64,000 nucleotides of DNA, taken from Cymodocea nodosa (lineage: Eukaryota; Streptophyta; Magnoliopsida; Alismatales; Cymodoceaceae). The notes beneath the pieces were generated by a model. It saw only the letters and a program-made list of their open reading frames with translations. It made no database searches and had not been told where the DNA came from. This document shows, piece by piece, positions 1-10,520 of this stretch. The stretch lies in NCBI GenBank assembly GCA_036874045.1, contig CM072339.1, forward strand, positions 12,345,501 through 12,409,500. Direction: 5' to 3'. The first letter of the stretch is position 1; each line of letters begins with the position of its first letter. The position numbers and the translations under genes were made by a program.

Positions 1-969
1 CTCCTCCTGCTCCTCAGATTCGGATAGTAGGTTAATAAAAATCTGCTCCACAGGCCCTGTAAAAATTGGTACTTCAAATTTAATTTCTTTATAATCAGGC
101 ACTTTTTCTTTTTCTTTCTTTTTTCTAATTAATTGTGCTTGTTCTTCCTCTTTATCTTCTGAAATTAAATCTACAAAAATAGGCTCTACAAGCTTTCAAA
201 CCACAGGTACTGGCTCTTCTTGTTTAATTCTTCCAATAATTGCTGGTCTCGAAGGACCAGCTTCAGCTTCTTTTGCAGCATCTCTAACAGCAGTTCTAAT
301 AGTAGCTTCTTGATGTTGTTCCACTTTAATTTTATATTGGGCTTTCAACTTTTCTACAACCCTCTTTTTGTACAGTGCATCAAACACCAGGTGTACTTTA
401 GCCACTGCCAAATCTTCTGATTCTCCTTGGTTTTTTCCAACTTGAACCAGTTCTGCAAATTCTCTTATTTCTTCTTCAGTCGAAGGCCTCATCATTTCTG
501 CTCGTGCCAATGGCTTAAATGGTGGAACTGAAGGTCCAGACTGCTGCTCCTCAGGAACAGATCTTTTAGCAGTTGGTTCCCCCCGTTCTTCAGTTGCCTC
601 TTCATTTGCTTTCCTTTCTTGCTCCCAGATCACCCGTTTAGCTTGTCTACAGATTCGTCTTTTGAACCAGAGTCGGGACTTATGCTGGATTAATTCTAGG
701 GCAACTTCATTACTTGGCCTTATTTGTCTTTCCTTGCTTACAGCTATTTTTGTTGCTATTCTGATTCGTGTATCCATTATTTGAGGTATTTGTATATCCA
801 TATCTACTAAATCTCTTCTAAACTTGAAAAGTTCTGATTCTACCTTCTGTAGCTCTTTCTCTCTTGTCGTATTTCTAATCTTCTACTACGTGTGCCACTC
901 TTCTAATTCCTTCAGAAATTCTGATGTATCAACAACATCTTTCCAGAATTCAGGCGTCATCTTCCTCAT
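1..969 (-). pseudogene. 3' ORF of the Gy1 element (unknown function), broken, 3' end outside window
   Basis: One reading frame runs from ATG at 969-967 (MRKMTPEFWKD) leftwards past the window edge. It is broken by two adjacent TAG codons near 888 and a TGA near 196; the longest open piece is 196-801. The protein is highly charged, rich in E, K and R and probably helical, with a GPSRP linker near its middle (compare GPSRQ in the CoA 3' ORF at 27095). It lies downstream of pol, the position of env-like ORFs in Athila elements, but I see no signal peptide or membrane segment in the visible part. I do not recognise a catalytic domain. Shared ancestry with the CoA/CoC 3' ORFs is suggested by position, promoter type and composition, not proven. 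Confidence 0.55.
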
Positions 970-1260
970 CGTGGAGTTACACAATAGCACGGAATCGCTC
1001 TGATTTCTACTGTTCTAGATTCTAAATGATTTGTCGGATAATGCCCCCAAAACCCTAGGTTTTAGTTTAAATAAGCACTTAGTTTAAGCAGGTAATCGGG
1101 TCATTTCCCGAACTAACTATTACTATTTTATCCGCGGTCTTAGCTACAGTACTCCGTTGAGTTACAGGTAACTCAACGGACTAAGCTCGTTGACTAACTC
1201 AAGACTTAACGGAGTATGCTCGTTGAGTTAAGCGTAACTCAACAGACTCCCCGTACAACC
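970..1260 (-). promoter_or_regulatory. Promoter-like block upstream of the Gy1 3' ORF
   Basis: Seen: a TATTTAAAC-type TATA-like box (reverse complement of about 1064-1078), a telo-box AAACCCTA at 1050-1057 inside the inverted repeat AAAACC-cta-GGTTTT, and at 1150-1250 several imperfect palindromes of the form CCGTTGAGTTAC-ag-GTAACTCAACGG. The TATA-like box is about 100 bases upstream of the ATG at 969. The same order (palindromes, TATA/telo-box, ATG) recurs before the CoC and CoA 3' ORFs. Promoter function is inferred. Confidence 0.5.
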
Positions 1261-1310
1261 AAATATAATAATAAAAATATTACAGAGAATAGTTTTTCTG
1301 TTTTTTTACA

Positions 1311-1575
1311 GGTTTAACCGATACTATGCTTCGGCCAGACCTAAATATTTTTTATTTTTTTATTTTTCTTTCGATTGAACCGATACTATGTTTCGGTAAA
1401 ACCAATATTTTTTTTGAAAATTAATATACAATCTTTTTCCAGTTTAACCGATACTATGCTTCGGTCAGACCTAAATATTTTTTTAATTTTTCAGTCATAC
1501 CGATGCTACACTTCGATCAGACCTAAATATTTTTTAATTTTCCGGTCATACCGATGGATCTAGTCTATTGAACCG
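1311..1575. repeat. Tandem repeat of about 50-65 bases carrying a small hairpin
   Basis: Four to five degenerate units each contain ACCGATACTATGCTTCGGT, an inverted repeat (ACCGA / TCGGT) around a 9-base loop, followed by CAGACCTAAATATTTTTT and an A/T spacer. Units start near 1311, 1371, 1441, 1491 and 1539; the last is partial. The repeat lies just downstream of integrase in Gy1, between pol and the promoter-like block. I see no match to another part of the window. Confidence 0.75.
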
Positions 1576-1651
1576 CAACTATTTTTCTGTTTTATATATA
1601 TTTTTAATGTTTTTTTTTTATATATATATAAACATAAAAACTAATTTCTTA

Positions 1652-2447
1652 CTAAGTAAAACTCGAGTAGTCCTCTACTCTGACTTCTTCTATAATTCCA
1701 AAGGAGCTCTTTGGTGTTTTCAGAATAGGTTTAAGTCTTTGTCCATTTACTTTAAATATATTCTGATTTTTAGGATTTTCAATTTCAATAGCTCCATAAG
1801 GATAAATATTTCGAACTATGTAAGGTCTTACCCATCTAGATCTTAATTTTCCTAGATGGTTATGGAGTCTAGCCATATAAAGATATACTTCTTGTCCTAT
1901 TTCAAAGTTTTTAGGAATAATTTTTCTATCATGCCAGAATTTAATTTTCTCTTTTTCTCTTACAGTCATTGAATAAGCTTCATTTCTAAATTCTTCCAAT
2001 TCAATTAGTTGCATTTTCCTATTTTCAGCAGCTTGATTTAAATTAGTGTTCAGAGTTTTTAATGCCCAATAAGCTTTATGTTCTATTTCAGCATGTAAAT
2101 GACAACTTTTTCCATATACTAGCCTAAAAGGTGACATACCTAAGCTCGTTTTATAAGCGGTTCTATAAGCCCAAAGTGCATCAATCATTCTATTAGCCCA
2201 ATCTGTTCTAGTAGGATTTACTACTTTTTCCAAGATTAATTTAATTTGTTTGTTTGCACTTTCTACTTGTCCACTTGTTTACGGATGATATGATGTTGCA
2301 ATTTTGTGGTTTATTCCATATTTCTTCATTAAGGCTTCAAAACTTCTATTACAGAAATGAGTTCCTCTATCACTGATAATAGCTTTAGGTATTCCAAATC
2401 TGGCAAATATATTTGTTCTTATAAATTGTATTACCACTTTGTTATCA
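1652..2447 (-). pseudogene. Gy1 integrase remnant (second half of catalytic core and C-terminal domain)
   Basis: The open piece 1652-2233 gives the integrase C-terminal region, with the [17 protein letters not shown] motif of gypsy integrases. Upstream in the same frame are ISDRGTHF (second catalytic Asp) and the segment holding the catalytic Glu ([10 protein letters not shown]), broken by one stop where HPQTSG would be expected (a CAA to TAA change near 2281). The zinc-binding domain and the first catalytic Asp are missing: RNase H sequence joins directly to the core near 2447. The integrase is therefore dead by deletion as well as by the stop. Confidence 0.85.
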
Positions 2448-3660
2448 TTAGTTTTTGTAGGAATCTAGGTTTAGTTTCTTTTTTCTTTATTAGATGTTTT
2501 AGAACTAAATGATCCGTGTATACTATTACTTTAGCTCCAATCAAATATGATCTAAACTTTTTTAAAGCAAACACAACAGCTAATAATTCTTTTTCAGTAG
2601 TTGTGTAATTGACTTGAGCATCATTTAAGGTTTTGCTTGCATAATGAATCACTCTAGGAGATTTTTCTATTTTCTGTCCTAACACTGCTCTTACAGCAAA
2701 ATCAGAAGCATCGCACATTAATTCAAATGGATGGTTCCAATTAGGTGCTTGAATTATAGGAGTTGAAATTAAGCTAGTCTTAAGTCTCAAAAATGCTTCC
2801 TTGCAATTTTTATCAAAGTTAAATGGAACATCTTTTAATAGATTAGTTAAAGGTCTAGCTATCTTGCTAAAGTCTTTAATAAATCTTCTATAAAAACCAG
2901 CATGTCCTAGAAATGATCTAATATCTTTTACTGATTTAGGTTCTGGTAGATTAGAAATTACTTCTATTTTAGCTTTATCTACTTCCAACCCTTTTTTAGA
3001 AACAACATGCCCTAAAACTATTCCTTGTTTAACCATGAAGTGACATTTTTCCCAATTTAAAACTAGATTTTTTCCCACACAGCATTTTAATATTTGGTCT
3101 AAATTGCTTAAACACACTTCATATGACTTGCCATATACAGTAAAATCATCCATAAATATTTCTAAAAATTCATCAATCATTCTAGTAAATATGCCCTGCA
3201 CACACCTTTGAAAGGTAGCTGGTGCATTGCATAATCCGAATGGCATTCTTTTAAAAGCATAAATTCCATTAGGACACGTGAAAGTTGTTTTCTCTTGATC
3301 CTCTAATGCTACTGGAATTTGATTATACCCTGAATACCCGTCTAGGAAACAAAAATATTCTTGCCCTACTAATCTTTCCAGCATTTGATCTATAAAAGGT
3401 AAGGGAAAATGATCTTTCCTTGTCACAGCATTCAGCTTTCTATAGTCTATACATACTCTCCAACCTGATTGAATTCTAGTAGGTATCAAGTCTTGACTTT
3501 CATTCCTAATAACTGTTAATCCTGATTTCTTGGGAACTACATGGATTGGACTAACCCACGAGCTATCAGAAATCGGATATATTATATCATTATCTAACCA
3601 TTTAACTATTTCCTTCCTGACTACTTCCTTAAGGTTTGGATTTAATCTCCTCTTAGGAAT
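2448..3660 (-). pseudogene. Gy1 reverse transcriptase and RNase H (truncated)
   Basis: The open piece 2431-3489 (352 aa) shows the gypsy RT fingers (WRVCIDYRKLNAVT), PFGLCNAPATFQR, the catalytic FMDDF (residues 112-116), LGHVVS, and then RNase H beginning with the DASDFAV segment and reaching the TDH motif. The RT start lies upstream, about 3489-3660, where VSPIHVVPKKSG is readable in another frame, so a frameshift separates it from the protease ORF. RNase H is cut near 2447 by the deletion that also removed the integrase N-terminus. RT motifs look intact but the polyprotein is broken. Confidence 0.88.
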
Positions 3661-3670
3661 TCTAACAAGT

Positions 3671-5065
3671 TTAGCATTCTCTTCTAAATATATGTGCTGA
3701 TAGCATAAAGTTGAACTTAACCCTTTTTATTACATCTTTTAATTTAGCTATTTGATCCTCTTTCAAATATGAAGCAATAATGATTGGACAGGTCTGTTTA
3801 TCTTCCAGATATATATAGGTTAATTCAGGAGGTAAATGTTTTAATTCTAAATGCTGCCCATCAGAAGCTAGAGCTCCTAATTGAACATCATCATTTTTTA
3901 AATTAATTTCTTCCTGATCTCCTTCTATATTTATGCTTTCACTTTCTTCTAAAGTTTCAGAATTGATTTGCCTATTTAATTCTTCTTGAATCACATCATC
4001 TAACATATCTCCTTCATCCTCTAAAAAGTCTTTGGTATGTAAGGACATTTCTAACTCCTCAAACCTTTCTGGTTTGAAAATATTTAATTGAGTATCCTCA
4101 TTACCATATACTAACTTCATTACTCCAGTTTTACAATTTATAACAGCTCCTGATGTTGCTAAAAATGGCCTTCCCAAAATTAAAGATGTATCACTATTTT
4201 TATGCTTAATTTGTTGGGAATCCAAAATTACAATATCAATAGGATATATAAAATTCTTGATTTTAATTAAGACATCCTCTATTTTTCCTCTAGGGTATCT
4301 TATACTTCTATCAGCTAATTGAATAACCGTACTAGTAGGAGTTAAGCCTTCTAATCCTAAGGATGCAAATATATCATTTAGCATAACATTTATACCTGCA
4401 CCTAAGTCTATTAAGGTTCTTTCTAGAATGGTATTTCCTATGGTGCATGATATAACAGGGATTCTAGGATCAGATAACTTTTTAAGAATTTGTGGCAAAA
4501 ATAGGGAATTACTTTGCTCAGCTAAAAAGACCTTTCTAAGAACTTTTCGCTCTCTTTTCTTAGTACACCAATCCTTCAGAAATTTAGCACAATGTGGCAT
4601 ATTCTGCAATAGATCTAACAAAGGAATGTTAACTTGTACTTTTTCAAAAATTTCTTTGATTTTTTCTTGTTTTTCAGGAATTGTTTGTTGTAATTTTTTA
4701 GGATAGGGTGCTAAAGATTTTGATTTCAAAGACTCTTTTTCTTTCAGTTGATTTGTTTGATCATTTTTAGATTCAATTCCAGATTCAGATTGTTCTTCAG
4801 TGATTTCTAGATTTTTAGCTATTACATTTTCATTATCATTTTGATTTTTACTCTTGTCCACCTTCATATCATTTTCATTTTGAGTTCTTGGTGGTATATC
4901 AGTTCCAGATCTTAATGTTACACATACATCTTCCAGATTTTCGTTACTTTCATGATGTTTTTGTATATCATTTTCGTGATTATGATCTTCAATTGTTTTT
5001 AGTTTTAAAGTGCATTCTTTAAATTGTCTTACATTCGTGTTTTCTGTTTGTTGTATATTTTGCAA
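3671..5065 (-). pseudogene. Gy1 gag C-terminal linker and aspartic protease
   Basis: A 464-aa open frame. The first 110 residues or so are charged low-complexity sequence rich in N, E and K. The retroviral-type protease follows, with the active-site segment LIDLGAGINVML, the flap-like region and LILGRPFLATSGAVI. The DLGA form (instead of DSGA/DTGA) is usual for Athila proteases, as far as I know the family. An acidic stretch and the start of the RT-linked segment (YIYLEDKQTCPIIIAS) follow, and the frame is lost near 3671 by a shift into the RT frame. Confidence 0.85.
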
Positions 5066-5101
5066 GTTGTGTAGGTTTATAAAATTATAATTTTCATTGT
5101 C

Positions 5102-5580
5102 CTATTGTAAAACTTGTATTTTCATTGCATTTTTGTCTAATGCTTTTAATTTTGTTTCCAGATCATCTAATTTCATTGCATTCAATTTTTGATCAATTTT
5201 CTTTATGACTTTTTCAGTTTCGTAAATTATATCCTGTTTAGGTTCTGAATATGCCTCCTTATAGTTTAATTGGTTGACTTCTTGTTGTTGACACACAAAG
5301 TATTCTAGTTTGTCCAGATTTTGCTCTATACTATGCTCTAGTCTGTCATAGCTATCCCAAACTTCAATGTCTCTCATCATATTACACATTCTATACTGAC
5401 CACCAGTTGGGTAAACTATAGGATTCTCATACTTGACTCTATTATATTGAGGATAATTCATTTGTTGTTCATGAGATCTATCAATCTGTAAATGTCTCAA
5501 TTTCAAACAATCATAAATGTCGTGTCTTTCAGAATTGCAGAATTCACATATGCTAATTAAGGTTTCAGAAATCTTTGAGC
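5102..5580 (-). pseudogene. Gy1 gag remnant with CCHC zinc knuckle
   Basis: Reading from about 5580 leftwards gives CEFCNSERHDIYDC, a C-x2-C-x4-H-x4-C nucleic-acid-binding knuckle, followed by the 134-aa open piece 5102-5506, which ends in a coiled-coil-like helix (LETKLKALDK). Only about 165 bases separate the knuckle from the PBS, so the large N-terminal gag (capsid-like) domain normally found here is absent. Gy1 could not have made a normal particle and was probably a deletion derivative moved in trans or damaged after insertion. Confidence 0.7.
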
Positions 5581-5659
5581 ATAAGCATATGCCATATTCT
5601 CAATTACAGAAGAAAACACAAAACTCTGACTATTAAAATGAAACAACTCTAACAGTTGC

Positions 5660-5746
5660 TTATATCTATTCAATTCAATTCAATTCAGTTCAGTTCGATT
5701 CAAATCAATTCAGTTCAATTCAAATCAATTCAGTTCAATTCAATTC
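5660..5746. repeat. (ATTCA)n-like microsatellite beside the PBS
   Basis: About 17 degenerate 5-base units (ATTCA, GTTCA, AATCA) lie between the PBS and the gag remnant of Gy1. It occupies the 5' untranslated leader of the element. Confidence 0.85.
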
Positions 5747-5762
5747 CTCGGCAACGGAGCCA
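5746..5762 (-). other. Primer-binding site of Gy1
   Basis: The reverse complement reads TGGCTCCGTTGCCGAGG, one or two changes from the Athila-type site TGGCGCCGTTGCCGGGG, which pairs with the 3' end of a tRNA (tRNA-Asp in the usual assignment). It is preceded by AACAAGTTTTA. A degenerate second junction-like unit lies at about 5781-5810. Confidence 0.85.
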
Positions 5763-5804
5763 TAAAACTTGTTCGTGTTTTCCCAGCACTACACTAGAAA
5801 AGCT

Positions 5805-7630
5805 TGGATTTGTTACTTTTATTTTTACTTAGTTAATTTATCTTTATGCCTATTCTTTCTTTTAGAAGTAAACAAACAACCTTTAATACAATTTAGATAT
5901 TAGTTCCAATTTGTACTTTAACTGCAAGTGCACAGTGTCTATTGTATCAGTGTGCAAGTACAAGTTGATCCCACAGGGAATTGCTGACGAATTTAAGAAA
6001 TGTTTGATTGTGAACAATTCAAATTTATATTCAATAAGCACTCCGTTGAGTTACAATTAACTCAACGGACTAAGTTCGTTGAGTTATGGATAACTCAACG
6101 GACTATCCTCGTGGACTTAAGTTAACTCCACGAGCCTGTCTCTTCTTTATAATACTGCTATTTATAGAGGAATTCGGCCAACCATTGGGCAATTCCACAG
6201 ATTGTAAATAACATCAATTAAGCTTTTTAATGCTAATTAACATTGGATTTATCATTATGCAATACTAAGATTTAGATGATTCAAACAGTAACCATTAAAA
6301 TATTTAAGTTGTTTTGTACGAACCAATTTCAGTAAACTGTAAAATTAAAACTAACATACAACAATCATAAAACTAATACATATAACATTAATCACGATAC
6401 AACACAAATAATACAACACTCAAATACAACATACAAACAAAGATAAATTGTTTTTGGTATTTTTGTTTTGATGTGAACATGGAAATGGGCGAAAGGTGAA
6501 ATGTAAAGTAATTTCACTTGACAGTAAATACTTCCGACACTACTTGCAACACGATTACACCACTAAAAATTGAACCACTTACAATTCTGTCTCCTCTCCC
6601 TATAGAATCGCGAGTCCAGAATTGCAAGATGATCTCCTCTTCAGCATACAGGCATCAACCCGAAGCCAAGGCTAAAAGCTTTACGATCTCCTAAAATATG
6701 AGTCGGCGCTTGGTGAAAATGTCTTACCTTCCCGCGATGCGATCACTCCTTATAGTGGTTGTCAGGCACTGTGTTTAGCACGGAATCGACCCGACATCAG
6801 GCAAGTATCCTCACAGACCTCCGATGATTGGTGATTATGATGGTGATACGATGGTTGGTGTGATACTTCGGAGAATCGTCGATATTGTCTGTAGAAAGCT
6901 CGGTGCTCCTCCTCTGTATACACTGACCATCCATTGATCACCCTCTTTTTTTTTTCTTCTTTTCTTTTATATTTCTTCAGTGGTAACTACTTCTGCTTGA
7001 ATGATCGGTTGGATTTCCTTCCTTCAGATCAACGGCGATGATTTCTTTCTCCCTGCGCGATTGAATTCCTGCATGATACGTGCGAACGTGGTTTTTCCTT
7101 CCAATTGTCTATTCTTGCAACCGCTACAGTGGCATATTAGAAAATATATAGTCCGTGGAGTTACAGATAACTCAATGGACTTCCTTCGTTGATTTAACTA
7201 TAAAACACGTGCAAAAATAACAACTTAAGTTTATAACGCTAACCTAACGCGTTGCCTTAGTGTATTTTCATGTAACTCAACGCATGCAATTATACTAACT
7301 TAACGAGTTATAACGTAAGTAAATCTTCCAGCTCTCAACACGTGTCAGCAGCAATTTAAACATAAAATAACATTTCAGAGAGTTACAGGTATAACTATCC
7401 GATGCTCAGATGCATTTTCGGATACTTAAGAATTTCAAAGCGTGCAATTTACCGGCAGTTCATAAATGTACTAAATTAACATTAATTCCCCAAAATTAAG
7501 CAGATTCTTCAATTAAAGCATATAATAGTGCAATTATAACATAATGGCTTAATTCTCATATGATAAGCTAAATATTATGCAATTAACCATCATTTAACCG
7601 TTAATAATATGCACTTTTTCATTCTAAACA
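5805..7630 (-). mobile_element. 5' LTR of Gy1
   Basis: In element orientation it runs from TGTTTAGAATG (ending at 7630) to about AACAAATCCA near 5805; an end at 5770 (AACA) is also possible. A TATA-like ATATAAAAG lies at 6964-6972. U3 holds palindromes (GAGTTA/TAACTC) near 7150-7190 and a block at 7203-7330 that closely resembles CoC LTR sequence. It is homologous over its length to the copy at 36965-38995. Confidence 0.8.
6964..6972 (-). promoter_or_regulatory. Likely TATA box of the Gy1 LTR
   Basis: ATATAAAAG on the minus strand, in the middle of the LTR and upstream of the presumed R-U5 part. The assignment rests on sequence only. Confidence 0.45.
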
Positions 7631-8079
7631 ACATTCGTAACTTATAATTTCACCACGTGTATAACACTAACTAAACGAGTTCGTCTCTTCTTTTACTCAC
7701 TAACTTAACGAGTTATCACGTGACCTATTTTAACCTTTAAGCCTCTAACTTAACGAGTTCTCACATGACCTCTATACAAACAAAACTCTAACTTAACGAG
7801 TTGTCTAAACGTGCACTGTTCATGATATAGAAGATATAACATTAAAACATATCATGCTTTTCAATAAAAACACACGTTAACTTAACGTTTTGCTAAATGA
7901 GAAATTAATGCACCGAAACGACTAGTTATTAACTTCAGATCCAATACAGACAAGTATTTATATCAGTAAGCTTTTTCTGTATTAATTGATGATTTTAATT
8001 TCTTTTTACAAGCAATAGTAATTGAGCAAATATGATTATTTTCATTCAGCACACATCATCAAAACAAAAATACTCAACA
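7631..8079 (-). mobile_element. CoC1 3' LTR, 5' portion (interrupted by Gy1)
   Basis: It starts (element sense) at 8079 with TGTTGAGTATTTTTG directly after the PPT. It carries repeated TAACTTAACGAGTT and CACGTG motifs and matches 57620-58074 of the intact solo LTR. The remaining LTR lies beyond Gy1, outside the window. Confidence 0.85.
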
Positions 8080-8575
8080 ATCTCCCCCTTTTTGATGATG
8101 ACAAAACCATATTAAATCAATTATGAAATATGTTTAACTCAACAAAGCACCTTCGTTGGGTTAACTTTTAATTCAACAAACTTGTTTGTTGACTTAAGTT
8201 CATTTAAGCTTATTTCTATTGTTTGTGTAAATTTTACCTCTCAGAACTAAAACTCTCAGATGTCAATAATTATATAAGTATCAGTTTTCTAATTATCATT
8301 TGTCATATTACAATAACCATTTAAATAGCATCTCCTTTTATAATATATATATGCAATTAAGATCATAATCATCTTTTTATAATATTTCTCCCCCTTTTTG
8401 TCATTAATCGAAAAGATAATTACAGAGAATATATATATGTATATAAGAGAATTACAACAACGATTTCTGTAAACAAGAATAATAATTGAACACATTTACA
8501 GAAAAATGTATTGTTCAATGAATCAAACAAGTAATACAAACATTACATTTTGTATTCAGAAACAAACAAAAACAG
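8080..8575 (-). other. CoC1 PPT and 3' spacer, no gene
   Basis: The PPT (reverse complement of 8080-8095, reading AAAAAGGGGGAGAT) abuts the LTR. A second purine tract lies at about 8388-8400. Between them are a few GTTGAGTTA/TAACTC palindromes. A 68-aa frame at 8289-8495 has no family resemblance and looks like chance. Confidence 0.7.
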
Positions 8576-10520
8576 TTATCGACCCCTCCTAAGTATATCA
8601 CTTATAACATTACATATTTTATCTCCTAGATGCCTAATATCATTTTTGATGTCGTTAAGCACTGCATCTAAGTCAAGAGGTAGCTGGGTTTGCTGTTCTG
8701 CTTGAACTGAATAACTTTGTTGTTGTTGTTGTATATGGTCTGTATCAGGTTGTTGTTGTTGTTGTCATTGAGGTTTATGCATGGCTTGGAATTTTTGCAA
8801 ATCTTTGACACTAAATGCTCTCATGCCTTTAGTTTCAGAGGGCCAGTCGGATAAAGTCAACTGGCTTGCGAGGATTCTACATACAGCATCACCATAAAAT
8901 AACTTTGAACTCATATGCTGTAGTCGAGAAGTGAAAACATCAAACCAATTTATTTGAATTTTATTCAGTAGGCCATAAGTTGCATATAAGCTTCTGCTGA
9001 CTTCCAAATTGTGTCCAACTCTCTGAAATAAATTTGCATGCAATATATTTGCAATAAACCTTGCCTCTGCATTCAGATTTTCCATTAATCTCATTTCAGA
9101 ATATACATCTGGAATTTTTGATAAAGACTAAATGTTCAATTCCAGTTGTCTTATTATGTCAAATCTGTTGGTAACAACAACACATTCATTCTTTAATCCT
9201 AAAACTTCAAAAATTAACTCAGGAGACAACATAAACTCCTGTTCATTTATTTGAGTTTTCAGAAAATTTCCATTCTTGTCCAGATTGCTATAAAAAGCTG
9301 CAATAAGCTCTGTGTATTGCTTCCATTTCGTTCCTTCTGGCAAGAATTTAATGAGGCCTTGAAACTCAAACAGATCTCTTATTTCCATCAAATTTCTGAA
9401 TTTTATTGGACGAGCATGTAGAATCTGACATGTAATCAGATTATTGTATTTTTGCAATGCTTCTTCAGATCTAAAATGAATTGCATTACCTTGAATTTGT
9501 AATATTGTACACAAAGAAGGTGATACCTGAAGCCATGATTCAGAGTTTAATTCATCTTCAGGAACCTCTTCTTCAAAATGAATGTCATGTTGTTCCTCTT
9601 CCAAAATATTATCTTGAAGCTGCTTAGGTAAGCTTGATTCTTCAACTTGAACAATGTTAGGAACATTGTCAATATGCTCAGTATTCATCTGTTCAATCTC
9701 TATAGAATGTTTAGAGTACAATTTTCCCACAAATTCTACAGTCGGTGTATCTGTCTGTAATTGTTCATTTTGTTCAACAGATATTTCCATTGATTCATGC
9801 TGTGAATTCTCAAACTCTGCTTCTATAGATTCCGTAAAAGGCTGGTTAACTTTTAGCTCTTTTGGAGTCTTAACATTTTTAATATCTGCTACTCCTGACA
9901 ATTCAGCCTTTGAACTAGTTACTGCCTCAACATTGTCAATTATATTTGCAATAACTTGTTCAATGTCAGGTGCTTGATGCTCTGATTTGTCAATTTCTGC
10001 ATCATCAGGACTTGTACTAATAGAAAAACTTAAGCTCATATTTGACTTGGATTTCTTCTCAAGTTTTCTAGCAAGGGAAAATAAAGTCTCATTATCTTCA
10101 TCAGTTTCAATGTGTTCGGAACTGATGAGTTCATCAGATGCACAATAAGGTACAATGTCTAGACATACATTGTCCTTTGGAAATAAATTTTCATCTGATT
10201 TTCCTTTTTCAAAAGACTTTGTTTCCTTAGACATAATTTTTCTGACTTTCCTTCTTCTATAACATTTCTGTTTCTCCTTTTCAAGTATTGCTGTTTTCTT
10301 TTCAAATTGCTCCATAAAAGTTTTCTGCTTTAATTCTTCTAAGGCACTTTCTATTGCAACAGCCTTTCGAAGACTATCAACTTTTGTTTTGTCTACAGCA
10401 ATATCTGATTCTACTTGTTTTGAATAAAAAGGAGTAGGGATAGCTGATTCATGCTCTTCCTCAAATACATGTAGTCTTGTACCATTTATAGGAGTTTGAG
10501 GAGTTCTATTTAAGAGGACA
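8576..10520 (-). pseudogene. CoC1 3' ORF: plant-transposon-protein-like, nearly intact C-terminal 640 codons
   Basis: A single frame from about 10515 to the stop at 8576 is broken only by stops near 9125 and 8765. The N-terminal half is a charged, E/S/K-rich helical region (KRRKVRKIM basic patch, acidic stretches). The C-terminal half is a folded-looking domain with YTELIAAFYSNL, LSPELIFEVLGLKNE, ARFIANILHANLFQRVGH, SLYATYGLLNKIQINWFDVF and SKLFYGD. A polyQ run (8700-8765) follows, then a short helix ending in DILRRGR. It resembles a domain often annotated in plants as 'putative plant transposon protein'; no catalytic residues are recognisable. The N-terminus is lost through an internal deletion. 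CoA and the fragment at 14791 carry the same domain. Confidence 0.8.

Larger units (their letters stand above)
1..7630 (-). mobile_element. Gy1: Athila-like Ty3/gypsy LTR retrotransposon, left part outside window
   Basis: In element order (right to left) I see a 5' LTR (about 5805-7630), an Athila-type PBS, a gag zinc knuckle, protease, reverse transcriptase/RNase H, an integrase remnant, a hairpin tandem repeat and a 3' ORF that runs off the window. The PBS and the RT-integrase order place it in the Athila lineage (family knowledge). The right end, TTCTAAACA at 7630, matches the end of a second Gy copy at 38995 that is bounded by a perfect TSD. What follows, ACATT from 7631, is CoC LTR sequence, so Gy1 inserted into a CoC LTR. 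The left TSD lies outside the window. Confidence 0.85.

Noticed and set aside
1140..1250. CRISPR-like or other spaced direct repeats
   Set aside because: Units are imperfect palindromes with variable spacing and no unique spacers, in a plant retrotransposon.
7195..7640. Apparent Gy LTR to CoC LTR fusion at about 7205
   Set aside because: The copy at 36840-38995, bounded by a perfect TSD, contains the same transition, so the CoC-like part belongs to the Gy LTR. The true Gy1/CoC boundary is at 7630/7631. The shared segment is reported as a finding instead.
8289..8495. 68-aa minus-strand frame as a small gene
   Set aside because: It lies in the AT-rich 3' spacer of CoC1. The equivalent stretch in CoC2 does not keep the frame, and its composition is that of translated AT-rich DNA.
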